A DNA stretch of 34,829 bases from Sedimentisphaerales bacterium (GTDB lineage Bacteria; Planctomycetota; Phycisphaerae; Sedimentisphaerales; SG8-4): NCBI GenBank assembly GCA_016928975.1, contig JAFGJR010000129.1, positions 1 through 34,829 of the forward strand, in the 5' to 3' direction. The notes beneath the pieces were generated by a model. It was given only the letters and a program-made list of their open reading frames with translations. It had not been told where the DNA came from and ran no database searches. Positions 8,961 through 18,538 of the stretch are shown one piece after another. The stretch's first letter is position 1. Each line of letters starts with the position of its first letter. The position numbers and the translations under genes are program-made.

Positions 8961-10602
8961 ATGCGCGACGGTTCTCGTCGCTGTGTGCGCAAGTGTGGCA
9001 ACGGTGACTGCCGGGGCAGACCGGCGGCCGGCTCGTACTCTGCACTTTCCGGCCGATCGTTCCTTGGGGGCGATCTTGCTGCTGGATGAGGAGAAGGTTG
9101 AGACGGCCAGTTATTCCGACTGGGAGGGACTGTGTGAGGCACGCGGCGATGTCTCGATTCCGGCCGGCAAGGCGGTGGAACTGGAGTTGAGCCGCGCGGG
9201 GAGCCAGGATCTGTCGCCCTTGAGAGCTTTGCGGCCGGACGATCTGACGATGCTCTTCTGCCGGGATACGGATGTAGACGATGAGGGCCTTCAGTATGTT
9301 TCGCATCTGACGGGTCTGAAGAACATCTATCTTCGCAGCACGCAGGTCCTTGGTCCCGGACTCGGACATCTGGCGAGGTTGACCTCGCTCACAGATTTGG
9401 ATTTGGGGCAGACTCACATTGACGACAAGGCCCTCGCTCATCTGGTGCCGTTGTCGTCCCTGGAGTCCTTGAATTTGGCGGCGACACCCACCGGCGACGC
9501 GGGCATGGTTCACGTGGGAAAGATCCAAACGCTCGAAAAGCTGGGGCTGAACTCCGGCGTCGGCGATGACGGTCTGGCGCATTTGGCGGACCTGACCAAT
9601 CTGCGTTGGCTTTCGGGCTGTGGTCGTGGCGTCACGGATGAAGGGGTGGCGCACCTGGCGGGCCTGACGAAGATGGAATATCTCGATCTACGCGATACGC
9701 AAGTCAGCGACGCGGGGCTGGTCTACCTCAAACGCATGAAGGAACTTCGCAGTCTCTGTCTGTACTCCACCCGTGTCAGCGAAGAGGGTTTGGCGCGCCT
9801 GGCGGGTCTCGACAAACTTGAAACGGTGCAGTTGCTCTTTGGCGTCACTGACGTCGGTCTGGCCAGCCTGTCGAAGCTGCCTGCGCTCAGGAACGTCACG
9901 ATCGACGGTGACTTTGTCAGCGCCGAAGGGTTGGCGCTGTTGCCAACGATGAAATCGCTGGAGGAGCTGTACCTTGACAACACGCCTAAGATGGACACGA
10001 TTGTGGGGAGGCTGCCGAAGCTGCCCAAGCTCAAGGAACTGACGTTGGGCACCGGGTTGACAGACGAAGGGCTGCTGTGTTTGCAGGGCATGCCGTCGCT
10101 GCGCGAGTTGTCCATCGGTCCGTCGCGAATCACGAGCAAGGGCCTCGCCGCGCTAGCATCTCTGCCGTCTTTGCAGGTCCTCAGCCTGCACCAGGCGGAT
10201 CTGGCCTCGGAAGGCGAGTGGGCGGCTCTCGGAAAGCTTTCCTTGCTGCAACGCCTGACCCTGATGCACACGCGTTCGAAGGTGACCGACGCGGACATGG
10301 CTCATCTCGTGGGTCTGCAATCGCTTGAGAGCCTGGCCCTCAGTGCGCTGGTCGTGGAGGACCGAAAAGCGGTTTCCCATTTGTATGTGACGGACGAAGG
10401 ACTGACGCACATTGCCAAGCTCAAGCGGCTTGGGAGACTATCGCTGAGCGGAGCGCCGATCACCGACGATGGGCTGCAACAATTGACGGTGTTATCTGAA
10501 CTGGAGTGGCTGGACCTGCAAGGCTGCAGCGTCACCGAGCGAGGTTTGGAGCGACTGAAGAGAAGACTGCCCGGACTGCGCTGGTACCTTTCGCGTGACT
10601 GA
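8947..10602 (+). CDS. exported leucine-rich-repeat protein (RNI-like, planctomycete type)
   Basis: ATG 8947 lies inside the end of the preceding gene (14-nt overlap), with GGGAGACGAAGG just upstream. The product has 551 residues. A signal peptide (ATVLVAVCASVATVTAG) is followed by a short N-terminal region. From about residue 75 to the end there are repeats of about 24 residues of the form (V/I)-(T/S)-D-(E/A/D)-G-L-x2-L-x2-L-x2-L-x2-L-x-L. The family forms a curved solenoid used for protein binding. No catalytic domain is visible. It is the only member of the array without regulatory-like repeats or a thioredoxin-like domain. Its coupling to the preceding gene suggests the two products are made together. 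Confidence 0.85.
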   Translation: MRRIRCATVLVAVCASVATVTAGADRRPARTLHFPADRSLGAILLLDEEKVETASYSDWEGLCEARGDVSIPAGKAVELELSRAGSQDLSPLRALRPDDLTMLFCRDTDVDDEGLQYVSHLTGLKNIYLRSTQVLGPGLGHLARLTSLTDLDLGQTHIDDKALAHLVPLSSLESLNLAATPTGDAGMVHVGKIQTLEKLGLNSGVGDDGLAHLADLTNLRWLSGCGRGVTDEGVAHLAGLTKMEYLDLRDTQVSDAGLVYLKRMKELRSLCLYSTRVSEEGLARLAGLDKLETVQLLFGVTDVGLASLSKLPALRNVTIDGDFVSAEGLALLPTMKSLEELYLDNTPKMDTIVGRLPKLPKLKELTLGTGLTDEGLLCLQGMPSLRELSIGPSRITSKGLAALASLPSLQVLSLHQADLASEGEWAALGKLSLLQRLTLMHTRSKVTDADMAHLVGLQSLESLALSALVVEDRKAVSHLYVTDEGLTHIAKLKRLGRLSLSGAPITDDGLQQLTVLSELEWLDLQGCSVTERGLERLKRRLPGLRWYLSRD

Positions 10603-10665
10603 TTGGGAGATAGACATGCGGCGGCCGGTCCGGAAGACTAACGAGAATGGCAGGGAGACAAGTCG

Positions 10666-13101
10666 ATGATAACGAGAGCATGTAGTGCCCTTGGCGTCGT
10701 GTTGACTCTTGTTGCCTGCGGCGTATGCCTCGCAGAAGGCAGTGACAAGCTCGCCATTGATGGTCAAGTGGTTGACTACCTGGCCCGGCCGGTTGCGGGA
10801 GCGGAGGTGGCGGTGTACGAGTGGCACGGGATCGGTGGCTCCGACCGCGGTGGCAAGCTGGTCGCGCCTATCGTGAAGACCGATTCCAGTGGGCGGTTCC
10901 AATGCCAGGCGAGCGTGTCGGACCAGTACGGCACCTTCATCGTGGCGCGCAAGAAGGGGCTGGCGCTCGCTTGGGACGGTCTCAACTACAGCCGCTATAC
11001 CAAAGGCAAAGGCCATTTCCTACTGGTCTTGGAGCCGCCTTGTGTGTTGACCGGCCAGGTTGTCGATTCAGAAGGTAGTCCCGTCGCCGACGCCCAGGTG
11101 CAGGCGTTGCCCGTGACCAGCTACTTGTACCGGCTGCGCCAGCGGCCCATCCTGGCGCCTGAGGAGTGGTTCACCACGACGACTGACTCGCAAGGGAAAC
11201 TCCGTTTCACCGAGTTTGCTGCCGATGTCGCTGCGTCCTTCCGCGTCAAGGCCCCCAGCCGAGGCAGTGTGCATGTAGTGCGCATGGATAGACCGGCGTC
11301 CTGCGGTTTCGAGGTCTGGCGGTCCGACATCCGCTTGCAGCTTGCCGACGAAGGCTCCATCAAGGGGCGCGTAGTGGATGATCGCGGCCAGCCTGTCAGC
11401 GGTGTGGGCCTGATGATCTCTCCCAATAGCTCCGCAACTGAAGTCACCAAGTCCTACCTCGCACGCAAGATCGCTTCGGACCAGAACGGGGTATTCACCT
11501 TCGACGGGATCCCCGAAGGGCTCAGCCAGATCCGGGTATTAGTGCCCGAAGAGGGTCCCGATCTCTGGTGCGGCAAGGGCACAGACGTGCTTGTCAAAGC
11601 CGGTCAGACCGCGCCAGAGGCCACGATCCGCGTGACAAAGGGAGGGACGCTTGAAGTGACTGCATTGAGCGCTTGGACCAAGCGTCCCGTGCCGGGGGCC
11701 AAGGTGGGCATCAACGGACGCGATTGGCGTCGGGACAAACCTGCGCTGACGGATGCCAAGGGGTTCGCGCGCGTCCGGGCGCCGGCGGGTGAATATTCCG
11801 TTTATGTGGCAGCGGATGAATTCTCTACCTACCAGAGCAAGGAACAGGTGGCGGCCGGACAGACGCTTCGCTACGAGGCTGCGCTGTCGCTTGCGCCACG
11901 GGTGTATGGCTCGGTGCTCGACGCTGACGGTGAGCCTGTCAATGATGCGGCTGTCTCCATCCATCCTTTCGGTGACCACGCCTACACCGACGGTAACGGC
12001 AGATTCGATGCGGCATACGACACGCGCTATGGCGCGCAAGGCGGGCTTGTGATGGCCCGAGCCGTCAACACCAATCGGGCTTGTGCGGTCGACGTGGAGG
12101 ACTGGTCCAGGCCAATGCGTCTCAAGCTCAGTCCGGCGTGGACGCTGACCGGCAAGATTGTCGGTCCCGACGGAACCGGCATACCTGCCGCCCGAGTGAA
12201 ATTGTCCATGTCCACGTGGAGATGTCTGACCGAACCGGGGGTCGAGGTTCTGACCGATGCGCGAGGCCGGTTCGAGATGAAGGCCATCCCGCCGGTACGG
12301 GAGGGTTTCACCTACCGGCTTTCCCTCGCCGCGGCGGGGTACGGTCTGACAAGGTACCTGAGAATATCACCCAACGGAGCGCCCGGTGCAGTGGTGGACA
12401 TCGGGCCGACCGGACTGCCGTTGGCCAACCAGTCCATCTCAGGAGTCGTGGTGGATGCCAGTGGTAGGCCGGCGGCCTACGTGCCCATCCTCGTGAACCC
12501 TCTGCCAGGAGTCAGTCAGTCCTTGAAAACCACGTCCACCAACGAACGAGGCGAGTTCGTTCTGACTCGCCTATGCAAGGGACCGATCCGCCTCCAGGCC
12601 AACTTCGGTTCCAGCCCCGGTGGATCGGGCAACCTCAAGGCTGAACCACCAGCTAAGGACTTGAAGATCATTCTGGGCCAGGACCTCACGCACGAGGCCG
12701 GTGCCTCCCTCCTGGGCAAGCGTCTACCCGATCTGAGAGAACTGGCCTTGTCGTCGGCTCCGATCGGCAGGAGAGCTGTTCTCGTCTGCTTCTTCGATTT
12801 CCAACAGCGTCCCTCGCGGACCTGTGTGCTGCAGTTGACGCGACAAGCCGAACAACTCGAACGCGAGGGACTTGTCGTCGTCGCCGTGCAGGCAGCCCGG
12901 GCGGATGAGGCCGCTTTCAGGACATGGGCAACGCAGGTCAACATTTCCTCGCCCGTCGGGATGATCGCAGCGGAGGAGGCCAAGACCCGCGCCGCCTGGG
13001 GCGTTAGGTCGTTGCCTTGGCTGATTCTCACGGATCGCGACCATATTGTCGTGGCAGAAGGATTCTCGATCGACGAAGTGAATGACAAGATCACGAAGTA
13101 G
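10666..13101 (+). CDS. exported paralogue: seven regulatory-like repeats plus degenerate thioredoxin domain
   Basis: It starts 63 nt after the leucine-rich-repeat gene, with GGGAG before ATG 10666. The product has 811 residues. The signal peptide (ALGVVLTLVACGVCLA) is followed by seven repeats in the same layout as the genes at 1858 and 6408. It is closest by eye to 6408: both open with VVDY-x2-RPV-x-GAEVAV. The thioredoxin-like C-terminus has QQRPSR at 713-718 and SLPWLILTD at the cis-proline loop. C708 lies on the preceding strand, not in the active-site position. No enzymatic function can be assigned. Confidence 0.85.
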   Translation: MITRACSALGVVLTLVACGVCLAEGSDKLAIDGQVVDYLARPVAGAEVAVYEWHGIGGSDRGGKLVAPIVKTDSSGRFQCQASVSDQYGTFIVARKKGLALAWDGLNYSRYTKGKGHFLLVLEPPCVLTGQVVDSEGSPVADAQVQALPVTSYLYRLRQRPILAPEEWFTTTTDSQGKLRFTEFAADVAASFRVKAPSRGSVHVVRMDRPASCGFEVWRSDIRLQLADEGSIKGRVVDDRGQPVSGVGLMISPNSSATEVTKSYLARKIASDQNGVFTFDGIPEGLSQIRVLVPEEGPDLWCGKGTDVLVKAGQTAPEATIRVTKGGTLEVTALSAWTKRPVPGAKVGINGRDWRRDKPALTDAKGFARVRAPAGEYSVYVAADEFSTYQSKEQVAAGQTLRYEAALSLAPRVYGSVLDADGEPVNDAAVSIHPFGDHAYTDGNGRFDAAYDTRYGAQGGLVMARAVNTNRACAVDVEDWSRPMRLKLSPAWTLTGKIVGPDGTGIPAARVKLSMSTWRCLTEPGVEVLTDARGRFEMKAIPPVREGFTYRLSLAAAGYGLTRYLRISPNGAPGAVVDIGPTGLPLANQSISGVVVDASGRPAAYVPILVNPLPGVSQSLKTTSTNERGEFVLTRLCKGPIRLQANFGSSPGGSGNLKAEPPAKDLKIILGQDLTHEAGASLLGKRLPDLRELALSSAPIGRRAVLVCFFDFQQRPSRTCVLQLTRQAEQLEREGLVVVAVQAARADEAAFRTWATQVNISSPVGMIAAEEAKTRAAWGVRSLPWLILTDRDHIVVAEGFSIDEVNDKITK

Positions 13102-13119
13102 GTTTCTGGGAGGACGATC

Positions 13120-15339
13120 ATGCGTGTCAGAAAGGCGATGTGTGTTTCTCTGGGGCTGCTTGTCTGTATAGCCGGTCATTCAATGGCCGAACAGAGCCAA
13201 GCGGTTGCATGCAAAGGCAAGATCATCAGTGCGGACGGCCAGCCGATCCGGAACGCGCGGGTGGTATTGTACCACAATTGCAGTCGGTGGGGCCTTGGCA
13301 ATCGCGTTGCACAAGAAGCCGCGTCGGGGCCGGACGGTTCCTTTGTCTTCCCGGACCCTCTGCAGTACAGCGGCGCCTCGGAATACTCCTACGGACGCGA
13401 TTCTTTCATCATACTGGCGGTCCATCCGGATTACGCTCTGGGCTGGTGCAACATCAGCCGCGGGCAAGAGAAGCCCGACTATGAGGTTGTTCTGACTGAA
13501 CCGCAATCGCAGGCTATTGCGGTGACGGATCACGAGGGCAATCCTCTGGCCGGCGTGCGCGTCTGGCCCTACGGCATCGGCAATCGAGCCGACCCTGAAG
13601 TGACTTTCCGTGACACTTTGTCTCTGTCCACCGATCCGGGAATCGTCGGCGGCACGACCGGCGCCGATGGCAAGGTGGTCGTTTCCAATTTGCCGCGGAC
13701 GCGGTGCAGTTTCCATGCCACGCTGAAAGGCTATGCCCAGGGGCTCGCGTTCTCCAGCCAGCACACGATTCGGCTTAGCAAAGGGGCGACCGTCAGTGGT
13801 TTCGTGCGGAATGAAGCAGGCGAACCCGTCAAGGATGCGATCGTCAGGTTTCACACCAACTGGGGGATGTGGCAGTTCTTTCTCGCGCAGACCGATGCCC
13901 AAGGCCGGTTTCGGCTTGAAGACATCCCGGCGGAGGGCTGGGACATGAGTCCCTGGGGCCAGTCGGCGAACGCCAACGGCATCTACATCATTACGATGGA
14001 GCACGACGACTACATCGCGGCGCAAACGCAGGACCAGTTTCAGCCCGGGGAAGTCGTCGACGATTTCAGCATCGAGGCTTGTCGCGGCACCCTCATCAAA
14101 TGCCGCGTTGTCGAGGTTGATACAGACCGGCCGGTAGCAGGGGCGCGAATCCAAGGGTCGAACGAGGGCGGTCGTGTTGACGGCCGTTCGGATGCAAATG
14201 GTGTCTTCACGGTCCGGGTCATGCCCGGCCGGACCTCACTGTTCTTTGGCTCGCCGCCGGAGGGGACGTATGTCTTGGGGGACGAGAATCCGCCGGGTTC
14301 GCATCTGGGGCTTGATGCCCAGGGTGAAGAGATGACGGTCACTATGAAGGCCCCCGCGATTGCCGGGCGCCTGACGAGTGTGCGCGGGAAGGTGCAGCTT
14401 CCCAACGGGACTCCCGCGGCCGACGTCAAGATAGTCACGGGCAATCCAGAGCGCTACAGTACGGCTTCATGGACGGGGGCCGGGGGCGCCTATACCGCCA
14501 CCAATCCCGACGGTTCCTTTGAACTGACAGAAGTGCCTGCAGGCTTGCAGCTTTTCCTCTACGGTGTTGCGAAGGACTCCCGGTATGTGCTGGTCGAAAC
14601 CATCGACTCCGTGGAGGATCCAACCGTGCTGTCGGCTCCGCTGGTGATGCAGCCGGGACAGATTGCTGAGGCCATGCTCACGGACCGACAGGGCAATCCG
14701 TGCGCGAGTATGACGGTGAACGCCACGCCGATGATGTGGGGCAACCACATCCCGCGCGCCGAGGACCGTCGCGGCACGACCGACGCCGAAGGCCGCCTGA
14801 GAATCAGTGGGATTGTCCCGGGCATGACGTACTTTGTCATGGACGCGCGGGGCAGTCGCAGCGAATCAGGATGGTGGGACAAATACTACAATGACCAGCT
14901 CATCCTGATTGGCCCGCCGCAACAGCAGCGCCGGATATCCTCGCTTGATGGAATCGACATCGACTTCAACCTCGACCACGCCGAAGGCAAGATGATTCTC
15001 GTCTGTTTCTGGGACATGCAGCAGCGGCCTTCGCGCAACTGTGTTCTGCAATTAGCCAAACAAGCTGAGCAGCTAAAAGAAGAGGACATCGCAGTGATTG
15101 CCGTCCACGCTGCGACGGTAGGTGAGGATACGCTGCGAGTATGGGTCAAGGAAAACAGCGTGGTGTTTCCTGTTGGGATGATTGTGGGTGATCGAGAGCA
15201 GACGCGCGCGGCCTGGGGCGTCGAGTCACTTCCGTGGCTGGCCCTGACCGATCGGGATCACGTGGTTCAGGCGGAGCGATTCGCGATCTACGAATTGGAC
15301 GACAAGGTACGTCGGATCGAAGGCGAGGCGGCGAAATAG
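13120..15339 (+). CDS. exported paralogue: about six divergent repeats plus degenerate thioredoxin domain
   Basis: It lies only 18 nt after the previous gene, with GGGAGGA before ATG 13120. The product has 739 residues and a signal peptide (MCVSLGLLVCIAGHSMA). About six regulatory-like repeats are visible, more divergent than in the neighbours; several lack the usual G-x-V-x-D opening. The C-terminal thioredoxin-like domain reads VCFWDMQQRPSR, with QQRPSR at 634-639, and carries SLPWLALTD at the cis-proline loop. It is predicted to act outside the cytoplasmic membrane; its role is unknown. Confidence 0.85.
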   Translation: MRVRKAMCVSLGLLVCIAGHSMAEQSQAVACKGKIISADGQPIRNARVVLYHNCSRWGLGNRVAQEAASGPDGSFVFPDPLQYSGASEYSYGRDSFIILAVHPDYALGWCNISRGQEKPDYEVVLTEPQSQAIAVTDHEGNPLAGVRVWPYGIGNRADPEVTFRDTLSLSTDPGIVGGTTGADGKVVVSNLPRTRCSFHATLKGYAQGLAFSSQHTIRLSKGATVSGFVRNEAGEPVKDAIVRFHTNWGMWQFFLAQTDAQGRFRLEDIPAEGWDMSPWGQSANANGIYIITMEHDDYIAAQTQDQFQPGEVVDDFSIEACRGTLIKCRVVEVDTDRPVAGARIQGSNEGGRVDGRSDANGVFTVRVMPGRTSLFFGSPPEGTYVLGDENPPGSHLGLDAQGEEMTVTMKAPAIAGRLTSVRGKVQLPNGTPAADVKIVTGNPERYSTASWTGAGGAYTATNPDGSFELTEVPAGLQLFLYGVAKDSRYVLVETIDSVEDPTVLSAPLVMQPGQIAEAMLTDRQGNPCASMTVNATPMMWGNHIPRAEDRRGTTDAEGRLRISGIVPGMTYFVMDARGSRSESGWWDKYYNDQLILIGPPQQQRRISSLDGIDIDFNLDHAEGKMILVCFWDMQQRPSRNCVLQLAKQAEQLKEEDIAVIAVHAATVGEDTLRVWVKENSVVFPVGMIVGDREQTRAAWGVESLPWLALTDRDHVVQAERFAIYELDDKVRRIEGEAAK

Positions 15340-15406
15340 GCCGCTTGCATCTTACTTCCAAGCCAGTGACAGGGCTGCGGCCCATCGCTTCGAAAGGAGT
15401 ATGAGA

Positions 15407-18400
15407 ATGACGAACGCGGGCACGAGTCATGTCAAGTATTCGGTTGCGGTTCTGCTGCTGTTCACCGGCGCGTCGGCTGCCACGGGCAGCGAGCAGGTCG
15501 CGTTCAGTGGCAAGATCGTGGACGGTGAGGGTCGGCCTATTGTTGGTGCGGAGGTCCGTCTGTACGAGATGGCCGGCGACGGCGGCACGTCCTCGGATTA
15601 TGAGGTGAAGGTGCTACAGGAGATGACCGCCGATTCCGACGGCGCGTTCTCGTTTGCAGGCACCGGCGGCGACGGCTATCGGCAAGCCATGATTGTCGCC
15701 CGCAGGCAGGGACTGGCTCTCGGCTGGGCCTACTGGACCATGCGCGAGGACGAGGAGCGCGATATTGCGCTAACGCAGCCGCAACGGCTCGGCGGCGTGG
15801 TCGTCGACACTGAGGGAAAGCCGCTGCCGGATGTGACGGTGTTTGTAGCCGTGGGCCAAATCGGCAAGAGGGAAGGCGGAGGGCAGTATCTGCTGGGTCC
15901 GCTGTCGCGCCGGTTGCTCGCAGCCGAGAGCGATGCCTCGGGACGGTTTGCGCTAAATGATTTGCCCCGCGGCGCTACGTTCGAGTTGGGTGCCGAGAGG
16001 CCAGGCTATGCCACGATGACGACGATCGATCGGTCCTCCCCCGGCGAGACACTCTCCTTCACGCCGGGGCGGACTGACATCAAGCTCGTGATGCAGCGCG
16101 AGGCGCGCATTGAGGGCAGGGTCGTCCAACGAGACAGCGACCAGTCGCTCGAAGGCGTGTCCATCGTTATCCGAAGTGAGGAGGTGGTCCCCTACTTTCT
16201 GCCCGAGCCGGCCCGATTGCGGACGGACGGCACGTTCAGCTTCGATGCGCTGCTGCCTGGCGCTTACACGATCACCGTTGGCGTGCCCGAACGAGGATTG
16301 GCACAGTGGGTGGCGACTCCTGTTCAGGTGACGCTTGGGGCTGGGCAAACGAAAGAGGACGTCACTGTCGAGATCAGCAAAGGGGGGATCGTGGAGTTCG
16401 TTGTCACTGACGCGGCAGGCGGCCAACCGATTGACCAGGCCAGAGTGAGTACGCGACGCGCGCAGGATGGTCAATGGTACAGTGCCGTCTCGAACGAGGA
16501 GGGCGTCGCGCGCCTGCGGCTGGCGCCGGGAGGTTACCAGTTGACCAGCGCGGGCAAGACGGGCTATGCCCGAAATATCGAGGAGAAAGTGTTCACGGTC
16601 ACGGACGGCCAGACCCAGCGCGTGAGCCTGACGCTCCAGGCCACACCGAGAGTCACCGGCGTAGTCCGCGACAGCGAGGGCAAGCCCGTCGTGGGAGCGG
16701 CAGTCACGGTGCTCCCGGGCCGCCCGGATGAAGCCCTCTCCGATTCCAGCGGCAGATATGAACTCGTCTGGGACCCGAGCCAGTGGGGCGAACGCGACAC
16801 TACGTTTTGCCTTCTGGTGCGGCATCCGCAGCGCAACTTGGCGGCCGCCGTCGAAATGGGCGCAGAGACCCAGACGATCAACGTCAAGCTCGAGCCGGGC
16901 GTGGCTCTCGGCGGCAAGGTTGTCGCTCCTGACGGACAGGGGATTGCCGGTGCCCGCATCATGCCCATGCTGCGAGTGTCCAATTGGGGCGCGCCGATGA
17001 CGCGAGAGCGGGTTCAGGCTGAGCCGGACGGGAGTTTCACCTTGGCGGCTCTCCCTCGTGACCAGAGGTATGGCATCAATGCCTCCGCCGATGGGTACGG
17101 CAGCGCCACGAGCGATGTCGAGGCTGACCGCATGCAGGGCGAACGTTTGGATCTGGAGCCGTTGACGCTTCCGGTAGCAAACTTGTCGATATCGGGCGAG
17201 GTGGTCGACGCCGACGGCAATCCAATGGCCGGGGTGCGTCTCGATGGCTACGGCCAAGAACAGCCCGATCGCGTCAGCGCGCAAACCGACGACGAGGGTA
17301 GATTCACGATAGACGGAGTCTGTGCGGGGCGGATCAACCTGCGAGTTGATGCCACTCGCGAAGACAAGCGCTTGTCGGGCCGCATGGTGACCGAAGGCGG
17401 TATGACCGGTGTGAGGATCGTCGTTCGCGAGGGGCGTTCGCCCACCCAGTATCACAGCGGCAAAACGTACGAGCAGATCGTCGCCGCCGGCGAGAGGGTC
17501 CTTGTCGGGGTGGTGGTCGATGAAAGCGGCGCGCCGGTGGCAGGTGTTCCCGTCGGCGTGTGCTGCCACAAGAGAATACGCGAGGACGGGCGGATGTCGT
17601 GGATGTACTCGTCGTTCCCCACGCTCAAGGCCACGACCGACAAGCAAGGCCGCTTTGCCATCGAGTTGGAGGAAGACGGTGAGTACAATCTGTTGTTCTC
17701 CCCCGACGAGCACGCGGCAACCATCGTCTACGATATTCCTGTGAACACGAAGGATCTGAGGGTGACCCTGGAGAACGGCGGCACGCTCGAAGGGCGTTTG
17801 GTGCGTCTCGAGGGGGGACAGAAGGTTCCTATCCCTAACGCCGAAGTGAGGATTGAGCAGACGGACCGCGCCGCCTACACGCACCTGGGTTTCGAGCGTG
17901 ATCGGACGACCCTAACGGATGCAGAAGGGCACTTCCGGTTCGAGCACGTACAAACCGGCATCCGCCCAAGCAGCAGCCGGAAGGAGAGCCAGTGGACCGC
18001 GATCCCGCGCGTATGGCAGCTTTCCCATGGAGACAAAACCGAGACCCTTGCATTCACGGATGGTGCGAGAATTGAGGACTTCGAGTTGCTCATCAAGCCG
18101 GATATCGACAGCACTGCACCGCTGGCAGGGAACCATCTGCCCGCGTTTGAGGGCATGGCAATCGAACACGCCGAAGACCAGACCAAAGACAAGGCTGTTC
18201 TCCTCTGCTTTTTCGACTTCCAGCAGAGGCCCTCACGAAACACCCTCATGCAACTCACCCAACAAGCCGATTCCCTGGCACAGAAAGGTATCGTCGTGGT
18301 TGTCATCCAAGCCTCGCAAGTTGACGGCGATACGCTCGATACCTGGGCCAAAGATAACAGCCTTCCCTTCCTGGTCGGGACTATCACCGGCGATATCGAG

Positions 18401-18538
18401 GCGACCCGCGCCACGTGGCGCGTCACGTCTCTGCCTTGGCTGATTCTGACCGATAGCGATCACACTGTGCTGGCGGAAGGCTTTGGCATCGGCGAGCTGC
18501 GCGCGAAGATCAGGGAGCTGACTGATGTGGACCCGTAG
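15407..18538 (+). CDS. largest exported paralogue: about nine repeats plus degenerate thioredoxin domain
   Basis: Two in-frame ATGs compete. At 15401 the ribosome site AAGGAGT would be only 1-2 nt away, whereas ATG 15407 has GGAG 7 nt upstream, so 15407 is chosen. The product has 1043 residues. A signal peptide (VAVLLLFTGASAA) and about nine regulatory-like repeats are visible. The first seven follow the layout of 1858/6408/10666. The last two repeats and their linkers match the module of the gene at 4435 (for example GRLVRLEGGQKVPIPNAEVR). The gene therefore looks like a fusion of both paralogue types. The C-terminal thioredoxin-like domain has QQRPSR at 939-944 and SLPWLILTD. The end overlaps the next gene by 14 nt. 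Confidence 0.85.
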   Translation: MTNAGTSHVKYSVAVLLLFTGASAATGSEQVAFSGKIVDGEGRPIVGAEVRLYEMAGDGGTSSDYEVKVLQEMTADSDGAFSFAGTGGDGYRQAMIVARRQGLALGWAYWTMREDEERDIALTQPQRLGGVVVDTEGKPLPDVTVFVAVGQIGKREGGGQYLLGPLSRRLLAAESDASGRFALNDLPRGATFELGAERPGYATMTTIDRSSPGETLSFTPGRTDIKLVMQREARIEGRVVQRDSDQSLEGVSIVIRSEEVVPYFLPEPARLRTDGTFSFDALLPGAYTITVGVPERGLAQWVATPVQVTLGAGQTKEDVTVEISKGGIVEFVVTDAAGGQPIDQARVSTRRAQDGQWYSAVSNEEGVARLRLAPGGYQLTSAGKTGYARNIEEKVFTVTDGQTQRVSLTLQATPRVTGVVRDSEGKPVVGAAVTVLPGRPDEALSDSSGRYELVWDPSQWGERDTTFCLLVRHPQRNLAAAVEMGAETQTINVKLEPGVALGGKVVAPDGQGIAGARIMPMLRVSNWGAPMTRERVQAEPDGSFTLAALPRDQRYGINASADGYGSATSDVEADRMQGERLDLEPLTLPVANLSISGEVVDADGNPMAGVRLDGYGQEQPDRVSAQTDDEGRFTIDGVCAGRINLRVDATREDKRLSGRMVTEGGMTGVRIVVREGRSPTQYHSGKTYEQIVAAGERVLVGVVVDESGAPVAGVPVGVCCHKRIREDGRMSWMYSSFPTLKATTDKQGRFAIELEEDGEYNLLFSPDEHAATIVYDIPVNTKDLRVTLENGGTLEGRLVRLEGGQKVPIPNAEVRIEQTDRAAYTHLGFERDRTTLTDAEGHFRFEHVQTGIRPSSSRKESQWTAIPRVWQLSHGDKTETLAFTDGARIEDFELLIKPDIDSTAPLAGNHLPAFEGMAIEHAEDQTKDKAVLLCFFDFQQRPSRNTLMQLTQQADSLAQKGIVVVVIQASQVDGDTLDTWAKDNSLPFLVGTITGDIEATRATWRVTSLPWLILTDSDHTVLAEGFGIGELRAKIRELTDVDP

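Noticed and set aside
9240..10600. Short regular repeats that might be a CRISPR or DNA tandem repeat
   Set aside because: The periodicity is about 72 nt and corresponds to 24-residue leucine-rich repeats at the protein level. The DNA copies are not identical and there are no spacers.
15953..17884. Long open frame on the - strand opposite the 15407 gene (and similar antisense frames opposite 18549-21035 and 30737-32893)
   Set aside because: They mirror strongly coding + strand genes in a GC-rich genome. The products lack recognisable domains, and the + strand frames have signal peptides, repeats and ribosome sites.
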